Shown one piece after another: positions 58,099 through 64,000 of a DNA stretch of 64,000 bases. A program made the translations under genes and the position numbers. The notes beneath the pieces were generated by a model. It ran no database searches and had not been told where the DNA came from. It was given only the letters and a program-made list of their open reading frames with translations. The DNA is taken from positions 4,285,501 to 4,349,500 of the forward strand of contig NZ_JAPZBC010000001.1 in the NCBI RefSeq assembly GCF_027460265.1, given 5' to 3'. The DNA comes from Streptomyces sp. WMMC940. GTDB lineage: Bacteria > Actinomycetota > Actinomycetes > Streptomycetales > Streptomycetaceae. How positions within the stretch are numbered: the stretch's first letter is position 1; each line of letters begins with the position of its first letter.

Positions 58099-60414
58099 GT
58101 GACCACCGTCGAGCCGACACACGCGGGCGAGAGCAGCGCCGTGAGAGGTCCACGAGCCGCGAAGGACCCACGAATAGGGGAGGATTCCGGATCCGGATCC
58201 CCTGAGTCCGTCGCGTGCCCCGTCTCCTCCGGGCGCCCCGCACCCCACGAGACCGCAGCATCGGCCGCGTCCGTCGTGGCTGCTGCGCCCGCCGTGACTG
58301 CCGGATCCGTCGTGCTTACCGGGTCTTTTGCTCCCTCGTCCGCCTCGTCCACCTCGTCCGCGTCCGCCTCGGCCTCCGGGACCCGCGTGGCTCCGGGGCC
58401 GCGTGAGGCCGCCGCGAGCCGGGAGTTGTCCACGTCCCCTGGAATCCCCGCACCTCATGGGCCGGTCGGGACGTCCGAGGCTCCCGCGTCTGGCGAGGCT
58501 CCCGTGTCTTCCCGGCGCCCGGCCTCGCGCGCGGCACGGCTCGACGGTTCGGAACGCGGCTCCGAGGCCCAAGGCACCGACTTCGACGGCTCAGGCGTCG
58601 AAGGCGCCGGGCTCGACGGTGCTACGCGCGACGGCTCTGGGCCCACCGGCTCCCGGTTCGCCGGCGCGCGGCCCACCGGCTCCCTGTCCGCCGGCTCCCG
58701 GTTCGTCGGCGCGCTGTCGCCGCGCCCCGTCCTCGTGGCAAGCGGGCTGGCGGCCTTCCTCCACCTCGGGTGGTTCTTCTTCTTCGCCAACAGCGGCGGT
58801 GACATCGCCGCTCAGGACGCCTGGGCCGAGTTCGTCGGCCGGCACCCCGACTCGGCGTACAACCTCGCCTGGTACGGCGGGATGCACCCGGTCTCGTACA
58901 GCGTGGTGTCCCCGTACCTGATGTCCCTCCTCGGCGTGCGCACGACGATGATGGTCGTCGGCACCCTTTCCGCCGCGCTGACCGCGCTGATCCTGACGCG
59001 AGTACGGGCGGTCCGGAACCCGCTGGCATGCGCGCTGGCCGGGGTGTTCGCGTTCTTCTGCAACGCGCTGTCGGGGCGGGTCACGTTCGGGCTGGGGATG
59101 GTGTTCGCCCTCGGGGCGGTCGCCGCGGTGTTCTGCTGGCCCCACCGCTGGCGGCGGAAACGCTGGGCCAAGGCCGCGTTCGCCGCGCCGCTGGCCGGCC
59201 TCGCGACCGCATCGAGCCCGGTCGCGGGCCTGTTCCTCGGGGTCGTCGCCGCGGCGCTGTTCCTGAACGGGCGCCGTCCGGGCGCCTACGCGCTCGGGAT
59301 CGCCCCGGTCGTGGTCGTGGCGCTGTCGGCGTGGCTGTTCCCGTTCTCCGGTACGCAGCCGATGTCATTGGGCTCGACCTCGCTGCCCTTCCTCTTCGGG
59401 GTCCTCGTCCTCGTCCTCGTACCGCGTGAGTGGCGCACCGTCCGTACCGCGGCCGGGGTGTACTCCGCGGGCACGCTGCTGACCTTCCTCGTGGACTCGC
59501 AGATCGGCTCGAACGTCTCGCGGCTCGCGATGCTGTTCGCGGGGGTCGTGCTGCTGGCGGCGCTGCCGTACGCCGCGCCGCGTTCGCGCAGGTGGTACGC
59601 GGTCGTCCTGGCGTTCGCGGGGCTCAACGCATGGATCGGCTTCAAGAGCGTCGACGACATCGTGCGCACCGCGCCGGCGGCGTCATGGACGCGGGAACTC
59701 GCGCCACTGGTGAACGAACTCCAGGAGGTCGGCGCCGAGAAGGGCCGTGTGGAGGTCGTACCGGCCAGCAGCCACCGCGAGGCGTCGGCGCTCGCGCCCT
59801 ACGTCAACCTCGCGCGCGGCTGGAACCGGCAGGCGGACATGGAGCGCAACCCGCTCTTCTACGACGACACGCTCGACGCCACGAACTACCGGGAGTGGCT
59901 GGACCGCTGGGCCGTCCACTACGTGGTGCTGCCGAAGGGCAAGCCGGACTCGGGTGCCCGGCAGGAGGCGGAGCTGGTCGAGCGCGGACAGCCCTATCTG
60001 AAGCCGGTGTGGTCGGACGCGAACTGGCGGCTCTTCGCCGTCCGCGAGCCGACGCCGCTCGCGGACCCTCCGGCGACCGTGGACCGGGCGGGAGCCGGTG
60101 AGCTGCGGATCCATGTGCGCGAGGCGGGCAGGGTGTTGATCCGCGTCCCGTACTCGCCGTGGCTGGGGCTCGTGGACGAGCAGGGCCGGAGTGTGGAGCA
60201 GCCACAGGAGACCGCGGCGTCGATGCTCCGGGAGGACGACGAGCCGAAGACCTTCGTCAATGTCGCCGGCTGTCTGACGAAGGCGGAGGAGGACACGGAG
60301 GGGGACGAATGGACGGAACTCCTCGCCCCGCGCGCGGGTGTCTACCGGCTGGCGGCCCCGTACCAGCTCCCTCGCGGTACACCGTGTCCGGAGGAGCTGA
60401 GCGGGAGGCGCTGA
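58099..60414 (+). CDS. Polytopic membrane protein with low-complexity N-terminus
   Basis: 771 residues from GTG 58099 (GGGAGCC upstream). Residues 1-210 are low-complexity Ala/Ser/Gly/Pro with short repeats such as TGSRFAGARPTGSLSAGSRFVGA. Then about ten transmembrane helices (from LVASGLAAFLHLGWFFFFANSGGDIAAQD; later LMSLLGVRTTMMVVGTLSAALTALIL, LAGVFAFFCNAL, GVLVLVLVPREW, LFAGVVLLAALPYA). The last ~230 residues form an extracytoplasmic domain (ELAPLVNELQEVGAEKGRVEVVPASSHREASALAP ... HYVVLPKGKPDSG). The layout recalls GT-C-type mannosyltransferases or cell-wall assembly proteins, but no catalytic motif is clear. Follows the carboxypeptidase on the same strand. Confidence 0.8.
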   Translation: MTTVEPTHAGESSAVRGPRAAKDPRIGEDSGSGSPESVACPVSSGRPAPHETAASAASVVAAAPAVTAGSVVLTGSFAPSSASSTSSASASASGTRVAPGPREAAASRELSTSPGIPAPHGPVGTSEAPASGEAPVSSRRPASRAARLDGSERGSEAQGTDFDGSGVEGAGLDGATRDGSGPTGSRFAGARPTGSLSAGSRFVGALSPRPVLVASGLAAFLHLGWFFFFANSGGDIAAQDAWAEFVGRHPDSAYNLAWYGGMHPVSYSVVSPYLMSLLGVRTTMMVVGTLSAALTALILTRVRAVRNPLACALAGVFAFFCNALSGRVTFGLGMVFALGAVAAVFCWPHRWRRKRWAKAAFAAPLAGLATASSPVAGLFLGVVAAALFLNGRRPGAYALGIAPVVVVALSAWLFPFSGTQPMSLGSTSLPFLFGVLVLVLVPREWRTVRTAAGVYSAGTLLTFLVDSQIGSNVSRLAMLFAGVVLLAALPYAAPRSRRWYAVVLAFAGLNAWIGFKSVDDIVRTAPAASWTRELAPLVNELQEVGAEKGRVEVVPASSHREASALAPYVNLARGWNRQADMERNPLFYDDTLDATNYREWLDRWAVHYVVLPKGKPDSGARQEAELVERGQPYLKPVWSDANWRLFAVREPTPLADPPATVDRAGAGELRIHVREAGRVLIRVPYSPWLGLVDEQGRSVEQPQETAASMLREDDEPKTFVNVAGCLTKAEEDTEGDEWTELLAPRAGVYRLAAPYQLPRGTPCPEELSGRR

Positions 60415-60804
60415 GCGGGACGGGGAGCCGGGGGGCCGGGCCGGAGGAGCTGAGGGGGAAGGCGCTGAGCGGACGGACGGGCGGACGGGCGGGCGCCCCC
60501 GGTCGCCGGGGCGGCGGCGAGCGACTTCGGGCCGACGGCGGGGCCATGGGACGCCCAAGGCCGCCCGCCCCTGACTCCCTGCCTGCCCCTGCGCCCAGTG
60601 CCCTGCCCCCAGCGCCCTTCGCCCCCTCGCCCGGCCGTCCGCCAGTCCGCCAGTCCGCCCGGCCGCCCGCCTCGGCATCGGACCGTCAGCGGCCCGCCCG
60701 TCCGACCGACCGTCCGGAGACAAGCCCCAGCGCCCCGCGGCCGTCACTTGCCGGTGCGCCGTGTCGCCGCCGCCCTGGCAGCCGTTGAGTGAGGGCCGCG
60801 CCCG
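60415..60804. other. 390-bp gene-free stretch between convergent genes
   Basis: G/C-only low-complexity DNA with short words such as GGACGGGCGGACGGGCGGGCG (near 60472-60493) and CCGCCAGTCCGCCAGTCCGCC (near 60638-60660). No domain in any frame. Either strand could terminate here. Confidence 0.45.
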
Positions 60805-61641
60805 TCAGGCCACCGGGAACGCCACGTCACAGACCTCGTCCGTCGCCGATGCCGCGTCCCAGTCCGCGAAGTACACCTCGCGGCACGGGCCGGCGACCGT
60901 CAGCCCTTGCCGGGCGGTCCAGCGCTCGACCGCGTCGAAGGCCGACCCGATCTGCGGATACGCCACCTGCGCCTTGGTCACCCTGGTGTAGGCGAGGCGG
61001 CCGGCGGGCTCCATACGGAGCACCGCCCCCGTCCGGTGCTCATCGATCCAGAGTTGTGCGGCGCGGACGTCGGCGACCGGCACGCACGCCTCCGCCGGGC
61101 CGTCGCTGTCCGGGCCGACCTCGGCGTGGTAGACGACGTACGGCGGGCCCGCGACGCCACCGCACTCCTCGGCCGCCCGTTCCAGGCGGCCGAGGGCCGC
61201 CGGGATCCAGCGGGGCAGCTCGTCCGCCGGCAGCCTGCGGCGCTCGGTCAGGACCGCCTGCTCGGCCACGTCCATCGTCCTGATCTCATACATCGTCTGT
61301 CTCCTGCCTGAAAGCCGGTCACGGAGATGGGCCACGACGGCGCCCTGCACGGCACGGCGTTCCTCGACCTCGGCCCAGTACGCCGTCAGCGCCCGAGCGG
61401 CCTGCGGCCCCGGCAGTTCCACCACGTCGGCGATCCGCGCCAGCGGCATGTCGATCTGCCGCAGGAGCGCGACGAGCCGGGCGCGATCGACCTGTTCGGT
61501 GCGGTACCAGCGATAGCCGGTCGCCGCGTCGACGTACGCCGGGGTGAGCAGGCCGAGCCGGTCGTAGAGGCGCAGCGCCTTCGGCGAGAGCCGCGCCCGC
61601 GTTGCGAAGGCCCCGATGGTGAGCAGGGAGTCGTCGTGCAC
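60805..61641 (-). CDS. MerR-family regulator with GyrI-like effector-binding domain
   Basis: 278 residues from GTG 61641 (GGAGG with 8-nt spacing). LLTIGAFATRARLSPKALRLYDRLGLLTPAYVDAATGYRWYRTEQVDRARLVALLRQIDMPLARIADVV is the MerR winged helix. A coiled coil follows (about 75-115), then YEIRTMDVAEQAVLTERRRLPADELPRWIP and later RLAYTRVTKAQVAYPQIGSAFDAVERWTARQG, typical of the GyrI-like/BmrR-type ligand domain. Likely senses lipophilic cations or drugs. No transporter gene adjoins. Palindrome-containing 32-bp repeats lie upstream. Confidence 0.9.
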   Translation of the reverse strand: MHDDSLLTIGAFATRARLSPKALRLYDRLGLLTPAYVDAATGYRWYRTEQVDRARLVALLRQIDMPLARIADVVELPGPQAARALTAYWAEVEERRAVQGAVVAHLRDRLSGRRQTMYEIRTMDVAEQAVLTERRRLPADELPRWIPAALGRLERAAEECGGVAGPPYVVYHAEVGPDSDGPAEACVPVADVRAAQLWIDEHRTGAVLRMEPAGRLAYTRVTKAQVAYPQIGSAFDAVERWTARQGLTVAGPCREVYFADWDAASATDEVCDVAFPVA

Positions 61642-61765
61642 GGGCCCATCCTCCGTCACCGGACGGGAGGTCCGCCCGGTTGCCGAGGACGATGCGGCCT
61701 GCCCCTGGGGCAAGGTCAACAGACGCCATCGCCTTCGCGACGGGCCTTCGTCCGTCCCGTGCCGG

Positions 61766-61885
61766 GCGCACCCGCGACGGGCACGCGAAGACGCCATGCG
61801 CACCCGCGACGGGCACGCGTCGCCGTGGGCCCCCGCGACGGGCACACGAAGACCCCGTGGGCCCCGCGAGGGCACACGATGAGGG
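61766..61885. repeat. Four imperfect ~32-bp tandem units around CCCGCGACGGGCACGCG
   Basis: Units at 61766-61797, 61798-61828, 61829-61860 and a degraded 61861-61885. Core CCCGCGACGGGCAC(G/A)CG in the first three. Each core contains CCCGCGACGGG, an inverted repeat able to form a small stem. No cas genes and no conserved-repeat/variable-spacer structure, so not CRISPR. Confidence 0.75.
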
Positions 61886-62109
61886 CGTTCCATGGGACCC
61901 CCACGACCGACGGTCAACGACGTCCGCGCGACGGGTACCTGACATCCGTACGACGGACGTCCGACGTCCTTGCGACGGCCACCGGCAGTTCCCGTCGACG
62001 GGCACTCGCCGCCCTGTAACGGCCGGCCCGTGCCCACCCGTTGGACGGACCCCGGATTGATACCGCGTTGATATGCCCGCACGTCTACCGGCCGGTATTC
62101 CGCTCGCTG

Positions 62110-62115
62110 CATAGT
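62110..62115 (+). promoter_or_regulatory. -10 element of first zinc-ribbon gene (near-leaderless)
   Basis: CATAGT within CTGCATAGTG, 7 nt before the ATG at 62123. The identical CTGCATAGTG word occurs before the paralogous gene at 63241-63250, so it is likely the common promoter core. Confidence 0.5.
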
Positions 62116-62122
62116 GACCCGC

Positions 62123-63070
62123 ATGGTTTGCGAGAGATGCGGAGGGACGCACCGGGGCGCGCTGCCGGGGATGGTGCTCGACTCCTGCACCGTCGAGTCC
62201 GTGCCGGCACACCGGACGCCCGGCGAGCCGGTCCTCGAGCGAAGGATGATGGCGGCGGGGGCGGCAGCCGTCCTCTCGCTGTGTCTGCTGGCGCTCGGAG
62301 TCACGATCATCGCAACCGCCGGCGGCGACGGTGACGGCGAACGCACCGACGACGCGCGACCGGTCGTGGAGGACATCGCGCTGGGCGGGATGCCCCAGAG
62401 GATCGGCCCGACGTTCTTCCCGGAGGACGTGCCGGAACCGAGCGCCACGTCCGCGAAACCGAAGCCCCGGCCCACGGTGAGGAAGCCGACACCGCCCGTG
62501 TCCGCACCCGCCCCCGGGGCGGAGCCGTCCGTACCGGCCGACGCGTCGGCCGGGGACGCGGCCTGGTTCAGCGAGTGGGCCGGGCCGGGCTGCCCGAACG
62601 GCGTCCGTACGCAGGGCCGTTACTCGGACGGCCGTGACGGCTGGTACGAGGTCGGCTCCGGCGGCCACCGCGGCAACGGGTGCGACGGCCGGTTCATCGC
62701 CGTGCCGATGTCCGGTGCACGGGACCAGGACGGCGGCAACACGGTCACCTGGAGCTGGCACCCGGGCAGCGGCTACTCGACGTGCTCGGTCGCGGTACGT
62801 GTGCCGTGGAGTCACCGTGAGGAGGACGTCGCCGGCGATCCGACGCGGTACCACGTCCTCGCTGACGCCCGGGACTCCGGATCCGTGCTCGCCGCGTTCG
62901 AGATCGGCCAGCGGACGATGCGCGGCGGGTTGGTCGTCGTGAACGACCTGCCCGTCCGGGAGGGCGAGTTGGCGGTGCAGCTCGTGGACCGTGGCCGGAA
63001 CTGGGGGTACGGCGGGCGCGACGGGGCGCATCACGCGGCAGCGCAGATCCGAGCCGACTGCAGGTCATGA
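62123..63070 (+). CDS. Zinc-ribbon single-pass membrane protein, first paralogue
   Basis: 315 residues from ATG 62123 (in-frame GTG 62114 is inside the promoter). N-terminal CERCG...GMVLDSC resembles a zinc ribbon that lost one Cys compared with its paralogue. A membrane helix follows (MAAGAAAVLSLCLLALGVTIIATAGG, about 39-64), then a Pro/Ala/Lys linker and an outer domain: FSEWAGPGCPNGVRTQGRYSDGRDGWYEVGSGGHRGNGCDGRFIAVPMSGARD...NTVTWSWHPGSGYSTCSVAVRVP. The extracellular domain has four conserved Cys and is shared with the next gene. Function unknown. Confidence 0.8.
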   Translation: MVCERCGGTHRGALPGMVLDSCTVESVPAHRTPGEPVLERRMMAAGAAAVLSLCLLALGVTIIATAGGDGDGERTDDARPVVEDIALGGMPQRIGPTFFPEDVPEPSATSAKPKPRPTVRKPTPPVSAPAPGAEPSVPADASAGDAAWFSEWAGPGCPNGVRTQGRYSDGRDGWYEVGSGGHRGNGCDGRFIAVPMSGARDQDGGNTVTWSWHPGSGYSTCSVAVRVPWSHREEDVAGDPTRYHVLADARDSGSVLAAFEIGQRTMRGGLVVVNDLPVREGELAVQLVDRGRNWGYGGRDGAHHAAAQIRADCRS

Positions 63071-63243
63071 GCCTTCACGCCCGGCTCGGCAGAGTGCAGG
63101 TCATGAGCCGGTGCACGGCGCGGCCCGGCTCCCGCTGAAATGCCGATCGCGGGGGAGGGCCGACTCCCGGTCATGGGTCGACTGCGGATCGTGAGTCGAC
63201 CGCGGATCACGGCGGTTCCCGCCCGTGACGCACGAGGTTCCTG

Positions 63244-63249
63244 CATAGT
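63244..63249 (+). promoter_or_regulatory. -10 element of second zinc-ribbon gene (near-leaderless)
   Basis: CATAGT in CTGCATAGTG, 8 nt before ATG 63258. Same sequence and spacing as upstream of the paralogue. Confidence 0.5.
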
Positions 63250-63257
63250 GGGCTGGT

Positions 63258-64000
63258 ATGGCGTGCGAACGGTGCGGCAGTGAAAGGCACACGCCTCTGC
63301 CCGGTATGAGTTGCCCCGACTGCGGATACGTTGCCCCGGTCGAGCGGCGTCCCGGGCCGTCATGGGTCGCCCGCGAGACGATCGCCGGCCGCATCTCCCT
63401 GCTCTCCCGTTTCCGCAGGGCTCTGTTGGCGGGCGGAACCGTCGTCGTTCTGGGCTGTTTCGTCGCGGCTGCCGCACTGCTCACCGGCTCCGACGGTGAC
63501 GGCGGGGGTGGTGCACAGGCCGCCGAGACCGACGTCCCGGGGCGCTCCATCCCGACTCGTGTGGGTCCGACGGAGCTGCCCGGAGGCGGGCAGTTCGAGG
63601 AGTGGGCGGGCCCGGGGTGCACCACGGGCACGTACCGTGAGGTGGGCCGTTTCGAGAACGGCGACGCCGCCTGGTACTCGGTCCGCCGCGGCGGCCGCAG
63701 CAATTCCGACTGCGACGGCAGCTTCACGGCCGTCCCCATGTCGGGCAGCACGGCCAAGGACACCCGGGCCACGGCCATCTGGAGCTGGAAGCTGGACGAC
63801 GACTACCGGACGTGCGCCCTCGAGGTGTTCGTCCCCAGGACCAACCGCGCCTCGGAGTCCGCCGGTGACCCCACCTTCTATCGCGTCCTCGCCGACCCGG
63901 ACGACGTACGGTCCGGCTACACCGGCTTCGGCGTCCGCCAGACCGTCCACCGCGGCGAGCTCGTGTCCGTCAAGAGCTACCCGGTCAAGGGGGACAAGGT
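63258..64000 (+). CDS. Zinc-ribbon single-pass membrane protein, second paralogue (cut by window end)
   Basis: Open to the window end: 247 complete codons from ATG 63258. MACERCGSERHTPLPGMSCPDCGYVAP is an intact zinc ribbon (CxxC...CxxC). Helix ALLAGGTVVVLGCFVAAAALL at about 60-80, short acidic linker, then FEEWAGPGCTTGTYREVGRFENGDAAWYSVRRGGRSNSDCDGSFTAVPMSGS, which matches the outer domain of the preceding gene (EWAGPGC, CDG.F.AVPMSG, TWSW/IWSW). Tandem duplication. The ribbon faces the cytoplasm and the domain the outside, which suggests signalling across the membrane; this is inference. Confidence 0.78.
   Translation, partial: MACERCGSERHTPLPGMSCPDCGYVAPVERRPGPSWVARETIAGRISLLSRFRRALLAGGTVVVLGCFVAAAALLTGSDGDGGGGAQAAETDVPGRSIPTRVGPTELPGGGQFEEWAGPGCTTGTYREVGRFENGDAAWYSVRRGGRSNSDCDGSFTAVPMSGSTAKDTRATAIWSWKLDDDYRTCALEVFVPRTNRASESAGDPTFYRVLADPDDVRSGYTGFGVRQTVHRGELVSVKSYPVKGDK

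Larger units (their letters stand above)
61642..62122. other. Intergenic region with 32-bp repeats between MerR and zinc-ribbon genes
   Basis: 481 bp containing the repeat array at 61766-61885 and related words CGCGACGGGTAC, GCGACGGCCACC and GTCGACGGGCAC further on (61920-62010). It should include the MerR promoter and the promoter at 62110. Confidence 0.5.

Noticed and set aside
61766..61885. CRISPR array
   Set aside because: Units are contiguous without variable spacers, and no cas genes occur in the window.

Overview
The window is chromosomal DNA from a Streptomyces species or close relative. G+C is very high with G/C-rich third codon positions, start codons are often GTG, gene ends overlap as TGATG or GTGA, and several genes are Streptomyces hallmarks: afsK, afsR, afsS, a whiJ-type XRE/DUF397 pair, fbiC and many F420-type oxidoreductases. 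From memory, the order afsK ... afsS-afsR ... fbiC ... D-Ala-D-Ala carboxypeptidase matches the SCO4423-SCO4439 part of the S. coelicolor core chromosome; this was not checked.

Layout. 1-3 kb: end of an unidentified gene, an F420-type reductase, a TetR regulator and a two-domain VOC protein; the TetR/VOC gap carries a cluster of DnaA boxes and a Crp-like site. 3.2-5.6 kb: the Ser/Thr kinase afsK. 5.6-7.5 kb: a membrane protein and an ATP-grasp enzyme. 7.5-11.5 kb: enoyl-CoA hydratase, DUF35 protein, lipid-transfer-type thiolase and a divergent FadD3-like acyl-CoA ligase. 11.5-15 kb: afsS, with six repeats, and afsR. 15-28 kb: an accessory catabolic block with two amidohydrolases, a thioesterase, a PucR-like regulator, two LLM oxidoreductases, an SDR, an aldehyde dehydrogenase and an APC permease. 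28-34.5 kb: an epoxide hydrolase, a MarR/SDR divergent pair with twin operators, a Tat-exported CehA-type phosphoesterase, another LLM enzyme and a VapBC-like pair. 34.7-43 kb: an IS256 element beside a polymorphic toxin operon (SseB-like protein, WXG-like protein, RHS toxin, two tandem Imm50-like immunity genes) whose 3' end is much lower in G+C. 43-49 kb: fbiC, an ADP-ribosylglycohydrolase, an SDR and a DABB-like protein. 49.4-53.5 kb: a two-gene NLR operon followed by the DUF397/XRE pair. 54-64 kb: GPP34, a D,D-carboxypeptidase with a very long disordered N-terminus, a membrane protein, a MerR regulator and two paralogous zinc-ribbon membrane proteins.

How genes work together. (i) AfsK phosphorylates AfsR, which activates afsS; an AfsR/PhoP-type direct repeat is visible upstream of afsS. 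(ii) Six copies of the palindrome CTGACGNNNCGTCAG lie upstream of, or between, the CoA-linked, amidohydrolase, LLM and SDR genes, from 9.9 kb to 48.4 kb. They mark an apparently uncharacterised TetR-type catabolic regulon woven around the afs locus. (iii) The small protein at 49.4 kb and the NB-ARC/TPR protein that overlaps it end and begin, respectively, with the same 18-residue motif. That is the arrangement of bacterial amyloid-templated NLR immunity or cell-death signalling, and it is the most exciting system in the window. (iv) FbiC makes the deazaflavin precursor of F420, the likely cofactor of several enzymes encoded here.

All coordinates and motifs were read by eye. Family names rest on recognition of motifs, not on searches.
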